A stretch of DNA of 42,811 nucleotides from the NCBI GenBank assembly GCA_011389855.1, contig JAABTM010000008.1:1-42811 (forward strand). The letters run 5' to 3'. Every line of letters begins with the position of its first letter. Position 1 is the stretch's first letter. This DNA comes from Desulfobacteraceae bacterium (GTDB lineage: Bacteria > Desulfobacterota > Desulfobacteria > Desulfobacterales > JAABSP01). Positions 17,986 through 28,958 of the stretch are shown in pieces. The notes beneath the pieces were generated by a model. The model was given only the letters and a program-made list of their open reading frames with translations. It was not told where the DNA came from and did not search any database. Position numbers and translations under genes: made by a program.

Positions 17986-20295
17986 ATGCAATTAGAACGA
18001 CGAGCACCCTTTAGATACATGATTTTCTGTCTGATCCTGTGGATCGGCGCCGTGGGCGTTTTGCCGGCGGCAGGCCAGGCGGCCCGGCCGACCGATCCTT
18101 CACAGGATGAAATTCAAGGGGTTATCGATGTCCTGAAAGACCCGGCCGAGCGCGACAAGCTGATCCGGCGGCTGGAGATCCTGGCAAATGCCAAGACGGA
18201 TGCCTCAACGGAAAAAGAGGCCCCCACCGCGACCGCGCAATTGTTGGAGACCATCTCCACGCGAATGGAATCGGCGACCGGCGCCATGACCCAGTTCGTG
18301 GATGTCGTCGAGGAGGTTCCCCAGGGGCTGGCCTGGGCGGATCGCCAGGTTCGGCTGCCCGAGAACCGGGCCTTCTGGCTCCAAACGCTGTTCAACATCG
18401 CCGTCGTGGTGCTGCTGGGGTACGTGATCTTCCACCTGTCGCGGGGACTGTTCAGGCGCCCCAGAAAGCAACTATCCGATGCAGGGGCGGATGCGTCCGT
18501 CTGGAGCAAGGCATTGCGGCTGGTCGTCCGGTTTCTGCTGGATCTGATGCCGGCGGCCCTGTTCATTCTGGCGGTCTATGCGATGCTGGGGTTCCTCGAT
18601 CCCCAGGAGAAGATCCGCTTTGTGGTGCTGGCCTGGACTCACGCCTTTGTTCTCAACCGCCTGGTCTTTCTGGCGGCCCGGTTCGTGTTCGCGCCCCGGT
18701 CGCCGCGCTTGCGGCTGATCCGGCTTTCGGACGAAATCGCGGGCCGCCTTCAAAAGTGGACCCAGCGCTTCAGCGGCCTGATCATCTACGGCTACGCGGC
18801 CCTCCAGGCGGCACTGCTGCTGGGGCTGGAGACCGCCCTGTATGAGAGCCTCCTGCGGCTGTACGGCCTTCTGGTCGTCGCCATGGCCGTCGCTTTTGTC
18901 TTGCGGCATCGAAAACCCGTTGCCGACGCGCTTCGGGGGGTCGGCCGGGACCGGGAAAGCGGGAAAAGACGGTTCGCCGGCAATACTCTCGATCAGGCGA
19001 CCCGGATCTGGCATATCGCGGCAATCCTCTACCTTTTTATCGTTTACGGCGTTTGGGCCTTCTACATGGCCGGGAGCGCCTTTTTTTTGCTGAAGGGAAC
19101 GGTCCTCACGCTGCTGGCAGCGGCGATCGGCGCGGCGCTTCTGCGTGGGCTCCATCCCCTTTTTCACAGGAAGGTTCAGGTCTCCCATGAGATGAAAGCA
19201 CATTTTTCGCGGCTGGATCAGCGGAGTCACCGTTATATGGGGATCATTTACAAGATTCTCCGGTTGGTGATCGTTGCATCCGTGATTCTGACGGTGATCC
19301 AGATCTGGGGGGTGGACGTCCTGGGATGGCTGTCCGGCGAAACGGGCCGGTTGCTGCTGGAGACCCTGTTGAGAGTGGCGGGCGTGCTGATCCTGGCGCT
19401 GATCGTCTGGGAGATCGCCACCGCCTACATCGAAAAATACCTCCAGGAGAAAACCGAAGACGGGGTTACGCAATCGTACAGCGCCCGCACCCGCACGCTG
19501 ATGTCGGTCATCCGGAAGGCGCTTTTGATCGCGCTGGTCGTCGTCACCACCCTCACCGTGCTCTCGGAACTGGGGGTGGATATCGCGCCGCTGCTGGCCG
19601 GCGCCGGGGTGCTGGGACTGGCCATCGGCTTCGGCGCCCAGAAGCTGGTGCAGGACGTCATCACCGGCGTCTTCATCCTGCTGGAAGACCAGATCTCCGA
19701 GGGCGACGTGGTCAGCGTCGGCGGCAAGGCGGGCCTGGTGGAGTCGGTGGATATCCGGACGATCCGGCTGCGGGATTTGTCGGGAACCGTCCACACTCTC
19801 CCCTACAGCGCCATCGATTCGGTGAGCAATTTGACTAAGGAGTTCTCTTTTTATATATTCGATGTGGGCGTCGCCTACCGGGAAGACGTGGACTATGTGA
19901 TGGCGGTGCTCCAGGAGATCGGCGACGAATTGAAGGCGGACCCCGAATACGGCCCGGTCATCCTGGAACCGCTGGAGATGCTGGGGGTGGACGCCTTTGC
20001 CGACAGCGCCGTGGTGATCAAGGCCCGGATCAAGACCGTCCCCATCAAACAGTGGTGGGTGGGCCGGGAGTTCAACCGGCGCATGAAGAAAAGATTCGAC
20101 GACCTCGCTATCGAGATTCCGTTTCCCCACCAGACCCTTTATTTCGGGGTGGATAAAGACCAAAACGCCCCGCCGGCCAGGGTCCGCCTCATCGCCCGGG
20201 GCGACCGGGCGGTTGCGGAAGAGGCCGAGGAACTCGCCGGACGCGCGCCCGAAAGGATCGATCCCGGCATGACGGATGAACCGGAGGCCGACTAG
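17986..20295 (+). CDS. MscS-family mechanosensitive ion channel
   Basis: ELGVDIAPLLAGAGVLGLAIGFGAQKLVQDVITGVFILLEDQISEGDVVSVGGKAGLVESVDIRTIRLRDLSGTVHTLPYSAI; start at ATG 17986 with AAGGAAGCC upstream. Confidence 0.93.
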   Translation: MQLERRAPFRYMIFCLILWIGAVGVLPAAGQAARPTDPSQDEIQGVIDVLKDPAERDKLIRRLEILANAKTDASTEKEAPTATAQLLETISTRMESATGAMTQFVDVVEEVPQGLAWADRQVRLPENRAFWLQTLFNIAVVVLLGYVIFHLSRGLFRRPRKQLSDAGADASVWSKALRLVVRFLLDLMPAALFILAVYAMLGFLDPQEKIRFVVLAWTHAFVLNRLVFLAARFVFAPRSPRLRLIRLSDEIAGRLQKWTQRFSGLIIYGYAALQAALLLGLETALYESLLRLYGLLVVAMAVAFVLRHRKPVADALRGVGRDRESGKRRFAGNTLDQATRIWHIAAILYLFIVYGVWAFYMAGSAFFLLKGTVLTLLAAAIGAALLRGLHPLFHRKVQVSHEMKAHFSRLDQRSHRYMGIIYKILRLVIVASVILTVIQIWGVDVLGWLSGETGRLLLETLLRVAGVLILALIVWEIATAYIEKYLQEKTEDGVTQSYSARTRTLMSVIRKALLIALVVVTTLTVLSELGVDIAPLLAGAGVLGLAIGFGAQKLVQDVITGVFILLEDQISEGDVVSVGGKAGLVESVDIRTIRLRDLSGTVHTLPYSAIDSVSNLTKEFSFYIFDVGVAYREDVDYVMAVLQEIGDELKADPEYGPVILEPLEMLGVDAFADSAVVIKARIKTVPIKQWWVGREFNRRMKKRFDDLAIEIPFPHQTLYFGVDKDQNAPPARVRLIARGDRAVAEEAEELAGRAPERIDPGMTDEPEAD

Positions 20296-20405
20296 ACGAC
20301 CCAAACCGGTCCCGCTCAAAGCGATGTTGACAGCCGGCCGCGCGGCCGCGCGGGATCAAGTTTGGCATCATTATTCCAGCAATTCACATTAACGGAAAAA
20401 AGCAT

Positions 20406-23336
20406 ATGAAATCAAAAGACAAGAATGGGAGTGCCGAGATACCCGTCGGCTTTCCCATCGTTGGTCTGGGGGCCTCCGCCGGGGGCCTGGAGGCCCTGAA
20501 AGCCTTTTTCTCCGAGGTGTCGGAAACGGGCGGCATGGCCTATGTGGTGGTCGTTCACATGCCCCCGGATTCGCCGAGCATGATGCCCGAGTTGCTTCAG
20601 AAAAAGACCTCCATCCCTGTTTCCACGGCCGAAGACGGTCAGCGCATCGAGCCGGACCATGTCTACGTTGTTCCGCCGGACAAAGAGATCAGAGTTTTCA
20701 ATGGCCGGCTTCAGCTTTTGGACAGGATGAAAAAGGCCGGCGGCCTGCCCATCGACGGATTCCTGAGATCCCTGGCCCAGGATCAGGGCGACAGGGCCGC
20801 GGCGGTCATCCTGTCGGGCACCGCCACGGACGGTACCCTGGGCGCCAGGGAGATCAAGGCCAACAACGGTCTGCTCCTGGCGCAGTCCGAGGAATCGGCC
20901 GGTTACGACGGCATGCCCCGGAGCGTCATCAAGACGGGGCTGGTGGACGTGGTGCTGCCGCCTGAAGAGATGCCGGAGCGGCTCGTTCAGTTTTTCACGC
21001 ACCCCTCGTCGGCGCCGGATAGGAAGAAGATCGAGGAGGGGGGCGGCCGAAAAGAATGGCTGGACAAGGTCTTCGCCCTTTTGCGCGCCAAAACCGGCAA
21101 CGATTTTTCGTCCTACAAGGCCAACACCACCCTTCGCCGCATCGACCGCCGCATGGGATTGAACAGGATCGAGGACCACGACTTGTACATCCGCTTCATG
21201 CGCCAAAATCCCGCCGAGGTGGAGGCCCTGTTCCGGGATCTGCTGATCGGCGTCACCCGGTTTTTCCGGGACGCCGGCTCTTTCGATGCGTTGAAGGAGA
21301 AAGCACTGCCTTCTGTTTTCGACGGGATGACCGAAGACGCCGCGTTCAGGGCCTGGATTCCGGGCTGCGCCACGGGCGAGGAAGTCTATTCGCTGGCCAT
21401 GGCGCTCCAGGAAAGCCTCGATTCGGCTTCCAAACGGATCGGGCTGCAATTGTTCGGTACGGATATCGACGATTTCGCCATCGACAAGGCTCGGGAAGGG
21501 GTTTTCCCCGCCAGCATCACGGCCGATGTGAGCCCTGAACGGATTAAGCGGTTTTTTATCATGGAAGAGAATTCCTTCCGCATCCGCAAGGAGATCCGGG
21601 ACATCGTCGTCTTCTCGGTCCAGAACCTGCTCAAAGATCCGCCGTTTTCCCGGTTGAACCTGTTGTGCTGCCGCAACCTGCTGATCTACCTAAACGCCGA
21701 CGCCCAGAAAAAGCTTCTGCCGTTGTTCCATTATACCCTGGCCCCAGGCGGCATCCTGATGCTCAGCTCGTCCGAGAGCATCGGCGGGTTCACCAATTTG
21801 TTCGAGATCGTGGATAAAAAATGGAATATCTACCGGCGGCGGGAGGTCTCCCAATCCCTGCGCCCGCAGCTGGAGTTCCCCACCGGGCCGCCGGCCGGAA
21901 AGTCCGGCCGCGAACCCGCGCCGGCCGCTCCCGGCAACGGCAAGACGCCCGATTTCGCCCAGGCGACCCAAAAAGCGCTCCTGGACGAATTCGCGCCCAC
22001 GGCGGTGCTCATCGACGCCGACGGCGAGGTGCTGTATGTCCAGGGCCGCACCGGCAAGTATCTGGAAACGCCCAGCGGCCCGCCGTCCCGGAACATCCTG
22101 GATCTCGCCCGGGAGGGGCTGCGCATCGAGCTGTCGTCGGCCCTTCGATCCGCCAAATCCGCCAACCATCGGGAGACCCGCCGGCAGGTCGCCGTCAAAA
22201 TCAACGGGGGCGCGCAGAATATCGATTTTCACGTCTGTCCGCGGACGGAACCCAAGGCGCTGGCCGGTCGGTTTCTGGTGGTGTTCGAGGACGTCGAGGC
22301 CCAGTCGCCGGACTGGTCCGCCGAAAAAGGCGACGGAAGCGAATCGGGTCCGGGATCGTCGCGTATCGACGAGATTGAAAAAGAACTCAAGATCACCCGG
22401 AAAAGCCACCGGTCCACGGTGGAAGAACAGCAAGCCGACAACGAGGAACAAAAATCCACCAACGAGGAATTGCAGTCGGCCAACGAAGAACTCCATTCCA
22501 CCAACGAGGAGCTGGAATCTTCAAAGGAGGAGCTTCAATCCCTCAACGAAGAACTCCAGACGGTCAACGCCGAACTCCAAAGCAAGGTCGAAGAGCTGTC
22601 CGCCACCCAGGACGACATGCGCAACCTGCTCAACAGCACCGAGATCGCCACCATTTTCGTGGACAACGACCTGCGCGTCCGGCGGTTCACGCCCGAGGCC
22701 ACCGCCATCGTCAACCTCATCCCGGCCGACACGGGCCGTCCCCTTCGGCACGTTACGACCAACCTGTCCTACGACGGCATGATAACGGATGTGGAGGAGG
22801 TTCTGAAGAAACTGACGCCCAGGGAAATCGAGTTGCAAACCACGGAAGGCGCGTGGTACAACATGCGCATTATGCCTTATCGCACCACGGACAACCGGGT
22901 CGACGGGGCCGTATTGACCTTTACGAACATCGACGATCAGAAAAGGGTCCAGGCCACGATCGAGGAATCCAGGCGAAAAGCGGAAGACGCCTGGAACCTG
23001 GCGCGCGCCGTTTTCGACATGGACCCGGACCCCATGGCGGTGCTGGACGACGGGGGCGGAATCGTGATCGCCAACCAGGCCCTTTCCCGGCGGATGACCA
23101 TCGCCCAGGAAGAGATCGAAGGGACGGATTTGCTCAAGGTCTTCAACTCCGTCCAAAGCTCCGAATTGAAAGCCGCCCTGGAAGAAGGCCGGGACTTCAC
23201 CCTCCGGGGCTTTGAAATGAACACGCCGGAAGGCGAAGAAATCTTTACGGTCGCCGGCCGGATCATTCGAAAAGACGAGAACACCCCATACCGGATCCTT
23301 CTGCGGTTTAAGGCGGAAGAGGAAAAGGACAGATAA
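20406..23336 (+). CDS. CheB methylesterase-CheR methyltransferase-coiled-coil-PAS fusion protein
   Basis: CheB motifs GLGASAGGLEAL, VVHMPPDS, GTATDGTLGARE; CheR motifs TRFFRD, IPGCATGEEVYSLAM, FGTDIDDFAIDKAREGVFP, NLLCCRNLLIYL; NEELQSANEELHSTNEELE coiled coil; C-terminal PAS-like segments; no HisKA/HATPase domain. Confidence 0.92.
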   Translation: MKSKDKNGSAEIPVGFPIVGLGASAGGLEALKAFFSEVSETGGMAYVVVVHMPPDSPSMMPELLQKKTSIPVSTAEDGQRIEPDHVYVVPPDKEIRVFNGRLQLLDRMKKAGGLPIDGFLRSLAQDQGDRAAAVILSGTATDGTLGAREIKANNGLLLAQSEESAGYDGMPRSVIKTGLVDVVLPPEEMPERLVQFFTHPSSAPDRKKIEEGGGRKEWLDKVFALLRAKTGNDFSSYKANTTLRRIDRRMGLNRIEDHDLYIRFMRQNPAEVEALFRDLLIGVTRFFRDAGSFDALKEKALPSVFDGMTEDAAFRAWIPGCATGEEVYSLAMALQESLDSASKRIGLQLFGTDIDDFAIDKAREGVFPASITADVSPERIKRFFIMEENSFRIRKEIRDIVVFSVQNLLKDPPFSRLNLLCCRNLLIYLNADAQKKLLPLFHYTLAPGGILMLSSSESIGGFTNLFEIVDKKWNIYRRREVSQSLRPQLEFPTGPPAGKSGREPAPAAPGNGKTPDFAQATQKALLDEFAPTAVLIDADGEVLYVQGRTGKYLETPSGPPSRNILDLAREGLRIELSSALRSAKSANHRETRRQVAVKINGGAQNIDFHVCPRTEPKALAGRFLVVFEDVEAQSPDWSAEKGDGSESGPGSSRIDEIEKELKITRKSHRSTVEEQQADNEEQKSTNEELQSANEELHSTNEELESSKEELQSLNEELQTVNAELQSKVEELSATQDDMRNLLNSTEIATIFVDNDLRVRRFTPEATAIVNLIPADTGRPLRHVTTNLSYDGMITDVEEVLKKLTPREIELQTTEGAWYNMRIMPYRTTDNRVDGAVLTFTNIDDQKRVQATIEESRRKAEDAWNLARAVFDMDPDPMAVLDDGGGIVIANQALSRRMTIAQEEIEGTDLLKVFNSVQSSELKAALEEGRDFTLRGFEMNTPEGEEIFTVAGRIIRKDENTPYRILLRFKAEEEKDR
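22437..22590 (+). repeat. Degenerate 21-bp (7-aa heptad) tandem repeat inside the CheB-CheR fusion gene
   Basis: Encodes NEEQKSTNEELQSANEELHSTNEELESSKEELQSLNEELQTVNAELQ. Confidence 0.7.
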
Positions 23337-23337
23337 G

Positions 23338-25047
23338 ATGCCGCACACCCGGAATTTCCCCGACAAATTCGACGCCCTCCGGGACCAGGCCGAAGCATTG
23401 GTCGAACGGCGGCCGGATTCCGCCCCGCCGTCTCCCACCGACGTGCTGGAGCTGATCGACGAACTCAAAATCCACCAGGCGGAACTGGAAATCCAGAACG
23501 AAGAACTCAAGCGGGCCCAGGATGAGCTGTCCGACCTTCACCAGGAATACGAGCGGTTGTATGAATTCGCGCCCTGCGGCTACCTGACCTTGAACGCCAA
23601 AAGAATCGTCACCCGGGCCAATCTGGCCGCCGTGGGTCTTCTGGGGGAGACGAAACTCGGTCTTCTCCAGTCGGGCCTCGGCCTGTTCGTCGCCCCGGGC
23701 TGGGTGGACCCATATCACGCCGCCCTGCAAAACGCCGCGGCGACCGGCGAAAAACAGAGCGTCGAGCTGATGCTGAAAAAGACAAACGGCTCGGCCGGCT
23801 GGGTCCGGGCGGACATCGAGGCGGACCGGGACGACGCCGGCGCCGCGTTGCAGTGGCGGATGGTGCTGCTGGACACCACCGAAACCAAGGCCATGGAAGA
23901 CCAGCTTCGCCAAGCCCGAAAAATGGAATCCATCGGAACGCTGACGGGGGGCGTGGCCCACGATTTCAACAACATTCTCTTCGTAATCCTAGGCAACACC
24001 GAACTGGCCATGGATTTCGCGCCGGAGGGAAAGCCGCTGCGCAAATGCCTGGAACAGATACAGGAGGCCGGTCTGCGGGGCGCGGCCACGGTCAAACAGC
24101 TTCTCAATTTCAGCCGCTCGTCCGATAAAACCTTCAACCGGATCGACGCCGTCGCGGTCGTCAGGGAATCGATCCGGTTTCTCCACGCGACGATCCCCGC
24201 CGCGGTGGAGATCCATGCGGACCTTCCCGACAGGGAAACCGCGATTTTCGCCGATGCCACGCAAATCCAGCAGGCCCTGATGAACCTGTGCATCAATGCC
24301 GCCCAGGAAATGGAAGAGACGGGCGGTACCGTGGATATCGCCGTGGAGATCGAGACCCTGGAAGCCCCGGACGCCGCGCGTCGCCTCGATCTTTTGCCCG
24401 GCGAGTATGTCGCCGTCACCGTCAGCGACACCGGGCCGGGGATCGATCCCGATATCGCCGACCGACTTTTCGACCCCTATTTTACGACAAAAGAGGTCGG
24501 AAAAGGCTCGGGGCTGGGGCTTTCGGTGGTCCACGGCATCGTCAAAAACCACCGCGGCGCCGTTTCCGTGGACAGCCGACCCGGGGCCGGCGCCGCTTTT
24601 ACCCTGTATCTTCCGCTGGCGGCCGGAGAACGATCGGAGACGCCGCCGGGCCCGCACGGGGAAACTCTCACCGGCAACGAAAAGATTCTTTTTATCGACG
24701 ACGAAAAAAGCATCGTCAAAATGGCGAGGCTCATGCTGGAAGGGCTGGGCTACGCTGTCCAGGCGTTCCAAGACCCGGCGAAAGCCCTGGCGCTGTTTAG
24801 AGAAAAACCTGATCATTTCGACCTGGTCATTACGGATATGACCATGCCGGGAATGACCGGCGTCCAATTGTTCAAGCAATTGAAGGCGGTGCGACCAAAC
24901 ATCCCGGTCCTCCTTTGCACGGGCCACAGCTCCCTTATCGACGGCGAAGAAGCCGAACAACTCGGCATCGCCGGTTTCGTCCCGAAACCGATGGCCAGGC
25001 GGGAATTGGCCGCGGCCATTCGGAAGGCGCTGGGGACGCCCCCATGA
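23338..25047 (+). CDS. PAS-domain hybrid histidine kinase with C-terminal receiver
   Basis: [23 protein letters not shown]-box; GLGLSVVHGIVKNHRG; receiver ILFIDDEKSIVKMARLML...LVITDMTMPGMTG. Confidence 0.93.
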   Translation: MPHTRNFPDKFDALRDQAEALVERRPDSAPPSPTDVLELIDELKIHQAELEIQNEELKRAQDELSDLHQEYERLYEFAPCGYLTLNAKRIVTRANLAAVGLLGETKLGLLQSGLGLFVAPGWVDPYHAALQNAAATGEKQSVELMLKKTNGSAGWVRADIEADRDDAGAALQWRMVLLDTTETKAMEDQLRQARKMESIGTLTGGVAHDFNNILFVILGNTELAMDFAPEGKPLRKCLEQIQEAGLRGAATVKQLLNFSRSSDKTFNRIDAVAVVRESIRFLHATIPAAVEIHADLPDRETAIFADATQIQQALMNLCINAAQEMEETGGTVDIAVEIETLEAPDAARRLDLLPGEYVAVTVSDTGPGIDPDIADRLFDPYFTTKEVGKGSGLGLSVVHGIVKNHRGAVSVDSRPGAGAAFTLYLPLAAGERSETPPGPHGETLTGNEKILFIDDEKSIVKMARLMLEGLGYAVQAFQDPAKALALFREKPDHFDLVITDMTMPGMTGVQLFKQLKAVRPNIPVLLCTGHSSLIDGEEAEQLGIAGFVPKPMARRELAAAIRKALGTPP

Positions 25048-26861
25048 CCGACCCGACCCTGAATGAACTGCAAGGTCTGTTCGAGGCCGCGCCCGTGGGG
25101 TATGCCGGCCTGACCCCCAAGGGCGAAATCGTTACGGTGAACCGGGCCGCATGCGATTTCCTCGGATGGGACGCATCCGACATCGTCGGGCGCCCCTTTT
25201 CCCGCCTGATATTCCCCGGGGATCGAACAGCGTTCCATCGACGCCGGAAAAAAGTTCTCGAAACCGGCGGCCCCGAAACCATGGCGCTGCTGCTTGTCCA
25301 AAAGGATGACGGCCGCCTTGCCGTCCGCCTGCATCTGACGGCGACCCCGGCCGGTGACGGCGGGAATATTCGTTTGTGGGCGACAATCATGGATGTCTCC
25401 GAGCTGAAACAAGCGGAAGCGGCGCTCCGGCGGACAACGCTCTCGGCTGAAGCCGCCAAGCGGACCCAATCCGAATTTCTGGCCAACATGAGCCATGAAT
25501 TCAGGACCCCGTTGAGCGCCATCCTGGGGTTCGCCGACCTCCTCGGCGACGGGGAGGATCTGGACGAAACGCGGAAAAAGCAAGTGGCGATTATCCGCAC
25601 CTGCGGCGAGCATCTGCTGACCCTTCTCGAGGAAATCCTGTCCCTGAGCCGGATCGACACGGGGCAAACGTCTTTGGAAACGGTTCCCTTCAGCCTGACC
25701 TCGGTGATCAATCATGTTTTCCACATCATGCGGATCAAGGCGAATGAAAAATCCCTGGCGTTCCGTTATAAGACGGACGCGGAACCGCCCGACATCGTCA
25801 GAGGCGACAAACGGAAGCTGACCCAGGTGCTGATGAATCTCGTGAGCAATGCCGTTAAATTCACCCAAGAGGGCGAAGTGACCGTGCGCACCGGATATTG
25901 CGCCAGGCACGGCCTCTTCCGCGCAACGGTCGCCGATACCGGACCCGGAATCCCCGCTGATCGTCTCGACCACATTTTCGAGCCGTTTTTCCGGTCGAGC
26001 GACCGGGACGGGTACGTGGAAGGCGCCGGCCTCGGTCTGTCCATCTCCAGAAAGTACGTCGAATTGATGGATGGAACGCTGACGGTTCGCGGCGCGGGCG
26101 GACGGGGGAGCGTCTTCACGATGGAAGTCCGGTTGCCGGCCGACGATCTGGAACCGACCCCGAACGCCGGGCCCCAGCGCCGGGTGGCCGGGTATGCGGG
26201 CAAACGGAAACGGGTGCTTCTTGTGGACGACAACTCCGACAACATCGCCATGATGATGTCGTTGCTGGACCCGCTGGGGTTCGGCGTCGTCGTGGCCAAC
26301 AGCGGGGAAGAAGCGATCGACGTCGCCGGCCGGATCGTTCCCGATGCTGTGCTTCTGGATTTCGTCATGCCCAAGATGGACGGGCTCGAAACCTTGCGCC
26401 GGATTCGGGACCGATGCGGCGCCGGTCCGCGCCGCCCGGCCGTTATCGGCATCTCCGCGGACGTGGTGGATCGGCGGCGAAAACGACGATTCGCGGCGGA
26501 ATGCGACGATTTTCTTTCCAAACCCGTCGATCAGAGTCTTCTCCTGGCGAAACTGAAACATCGCCTGGCGCTGGACTGGATCGGGCCTGAAAACGACCGT
26601 CCGCCATGCGGGAGGAATGCGCCCCGGGACGCCTTTGTCATCCCGGCGCCCGAAACCCTGAACCGCCTCCGGGATCTCGCCCGCCGGGGCGCGCTGAACG
26701 ACCTTGAAAGCCTGCTGCGAACAACGGCGGCGGAGGATCAGGCGCTTCGCGTTTTTTGCGAAACGGCGGCCGGCTTTGTCGACCGGTGCGACGAAGGCGG
26801 GCTGCTGGCCTATATCCAGCGGATGGAGGAGGGCTTGAATGGAGCAAAACCAACCCGATAG
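25044..26861 (+). CDS. PAS-domain hybrid histidine kinase with receiver
   Basis: ANMSHEFRTPLSAILGFADLLGD H-box; GAGLGLSISRKYVELM; receiver VLLVDDNSDNIAMMMSLL...AVLLDFVMPKMDGLE; ATG at 25044 overlaps the previous TGA by 4 nt. Confidence 0.92.
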   Translation: MTDPTLNELQGLFEAAPVGYAGLTPKGEIVTVNRAACDFLGWDASDIVGRPFSRLIFPGDRTAFHRRRKKVLETGGPETMALLLVQKDDGRLAVRLHLTATPAGDGGNIRLWATIMDVSELKQAEAALRRTTLSAEAAKRTQSEFLANMSHEFRTPLSAILGFADLLGDGEDLDETRKKQVAIIRTCGEHLLTLLEEILSLSRIDTGQTSLETVPFSLTSVINHVFHIMRIKANEKSLAFRYKTDAEPPDIVRGDKRKLTQVLMNLVSNAVKFTQEGEVTVRTGYCARHGLFRATVADTGPGIPADRLDHIFEPFFRSSDRDGYVEGAGLGLSISRKYVELMDGTLTVRGAGGRGSVFTMEVRLPADDLEPTPNAGPQRRVAGYAGKRKRVLLVDDNSDNIAMMMSLLDPLGFGVVVANSGEEAIDVAGRIVPDAVLLDFVMPKMDGLETLRRIRDRCGAGPRRPAVIGISADVVDRRRKRRFAAECDDFLSKPVDQSLLLAKLKHRLALDWIGPENDRPPCGRNAPRDAFVIPAPETLNRLRDLARRGALNDLESLLRTTAAEDQALRVFCETAAGFVDRCDEGGLLAYIQRMEEGLNGAKPTR

Positions 26862-28905
26862 ACCCACGATTCTGATCGTGGACGATTCCCCCATGATGAT
26901 CGGGTTGCTGCGGACCGTGCTCGGTCAGAAAGGATATGAGGTTCTCGCGGCCACGGACGGGCACAAGGCCATCGAGCGGGCGAAGGCGGAGCGGCCCGAC
27001 CTGATCCTGCTGGACATTCTCATGCCCGGCATGGACGGCTATGAAACCTGCCGGCGGCTCCGGGAACAGCCGGAAACCCGCGACACCCCGACCATCTTTC
27101 TTTCGGCCCTGACCGAGACCCGGGATAAAACCGCCGGCCTCGATCTCGGGGCCGTCGATTACGTCACCAAGCCCATCGACGCCCCCGAGCTGCTGGCCCG
27201 GATTCGGACCCACTTGACTCTCCACGACCTGCGGCGAAGCCTGCGGGAGATGAACCGCACCCTGGAAGACAAAGTTCGGGAACGGACCCGGGAACTGTCG
27301 GCCACCAACGAGGCCCTGCTGGCGGAAATCGAGGAACACCGCCGGACCGAAGCCCGGCTCCGGGAGAACAAGGAACGGCTCAAAGAGGCCCAGCGCATCG
27401 CCCGGGTCGGGCACTGGGAGATCGACCATGTCGCCGGCACACAGGCCTGGTCCGACGAGACCTATCGGATCTTCTGCGTCGATCCCGACGAGGGCGCTTC
27501 CTATGAAACGTACCTGGACCAAATTCATCCCGACGACCGCGCCCGGGTCAAAGCCGACCACGAGGACGCCGTCCGGAACCAAGGATCATTCGACGCAACG
27601 TATCGGATCATCCTCCGGGACGGCGGGATCAAGCACGTCCACGAACGGTGTCGAACGGATTGCGACGCCGCCGGCCATCCGCTTGGAACCATCGGCACAT
27701 GCCAGGACATCACCGAACGGGTCCGAATGGAAGAAGAAAACCGCCAACTGGCCATGCGGCTGCAGCATACCCAGAAGCTAGAAGCCATCGGCGTCCTGGC
27801 GGGGGGCATCGCCCATGATTTCAATAATATCCTGGCCGCCATCATCGGATACGCCGAAGTTTCGAAAATCCGTCACGCCCAGGGCGGCGACGTGAGCGAG
27901 TCCCTGGATTCGGTTTTAAATGCCTGCATCCGGGCCCGGCAACTGGTCCGCCAGATCCAGACTTTCAGCCGCCAGGCCGAGACGGAAGTGCAGCCGGTGT
28001 CCGTTCGCGCCATCGTCAAAGAAGCTTTGGCGTTCCTCCGGGCGTCCGCCCCGGCCAACATCGAATTGCGTTCCGGCATCGAAACGGCCTCCGGCGTCGT
28101 TCTCGGAGATCCCACCCAGATTCACCAGGTCATGATGAACCTCTGCACAAACGCCGTTCACGCCATGAAGGAAACGGGCGGCGTGCTCGACGTGCGCCTC
28201 GACGAGACGACAATAGAAGGCGACGGAAGCGAGGCGGACGGGGGCTTGAAGGCCGGCGACTACGTGCTGCTGACGGTCGGCGACACCGGCCGCGGCATCC
28301 CCCCGGAGATCCTTGGCCGGATTTTCGACCCGTTTTTTACCACAAAGCGGCGCGGCGAGGGCACCGGCATGGGGCTGTCCATCCTCCACGGCATTGTGGA
28401 GGAAATGAAGGGCGCCGTCACGGTTTCCAGCGAGGTCGGCGAGGGGACCGTTTTCAGGGTGCTGCTGCCGCGCTACGAGCGCCGGGCCCGGGATCGGGCC
28501 TCCGAAGCCCCGGCCGTCAAAAAGGGCAGGGGACGCATCCTGTTCGTGGACGACGAACCCGATATCCTCCGGTCGGCCCGGGAAATGCTGACGGCGTTCG
28601 GCTATGACGTGGTCTCGGCGGCCGACGGCGAAGGGGCGCTTCGCCGGTTTTCCGAAGACCCCGACGCCTTCGATCTGGTGATGACGGACCTGAGCATGCC
28701 GGGAATGTCCGGTCTCGATCTGTCGAAACGGATCATGGCGATCCGGCCCGGCACGCCCGTGGCCCTGTGTACGGGCTTCGGCGCCGACGTAACCCCGGAG
28801 ACCATCGAAGCCGCCGGGGTCCGTCAAATGATCCAGAAACCGCTGATCGCCGGGGAACTGTCGGTGCTGCTCCACGATTTTATGAATCCCGAAAATTCCC
28901 GATGA
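26839..28905 (+). CDS. Receiver-PAS-histidine kinase-receiver protein
   Basis: N-terminal receiver [18 protein letters not shown]...[55 protein letters not shown]-terminal receiver [18 protein letters not shown]...[13 protein letters not shown]. Confidence 0.93.
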   Translation: MEQNQPDRPTILIVDDSPMMIGLLRTVLGQKGYEVLAATDGHKAIERAKAERPDLILLDILMPGMDGYETCRRLREQPETRDTPTIFLSALTETRDKTAGLDLGAVDYVTKPIDAPELLARIRTHLTLHDLRRSLREMNRTLEDKVRERTRELSATNEALLAEIEEHRRTEARLRENKERLKEAQRIARVGHWEIDHVAGTQAWSDETYRIFCVDPDEGASYETYLDQIHPDDRARVKADHEDAVRNQGSFDATYRIILRDGGIKHVHERCRTDCDAAGHPLGTIGTCQDITERVRMEEENRQLAMRLQHTQKLEAIGVLAGGIAHDFNNILAAIIGYAEVSKIRHAQGGDVSESLDSVLNACIRARQLVRQIQTFSRQAETEVQPVSVRAIVKEALAFLRASAPANIELRSGIETASGVVLGDPTQIHQVMMNLCTNAVHAMKETGGVLDVRLDETTIEGDGSEADGGLKAGDYVLLTVGDTGRGIPPEILGRIFDPFFTTKRRGEGTGMGLSILHGIVEEMKGAVTVSSEVGEGTVFRVLLPRYERRARDRASEAPAVKKGRGRILFVDDEPDILRSAREMLTAFGYDVVSAADGEGALRRFSEDPDAFDLVMTDLSMPGMSGLDLSKRIMAIRPGTPVALCTGFGADVTPETIEAAGVRQMIQKPLIAGELSVLLHDFMNPENSR

Positions 28906-28958
28906 ACTGAAGATAAAAACCGAAACGGAACCCTTATACGGATTTGGAGACGTAACGC

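Noticed and set aside
18472-20319. 615-aa minus-strand ORF antisense to the MscS channel
   Set aside because: Shadow ORF with His/Gln/Asp-rich composition.
24813-26894. 693-aa minus-strand ORF antisense to hybrid kinase
   Set aside because: Shadow ORF; the plus strand has complete HisKA/HATPase/receiver motifs.
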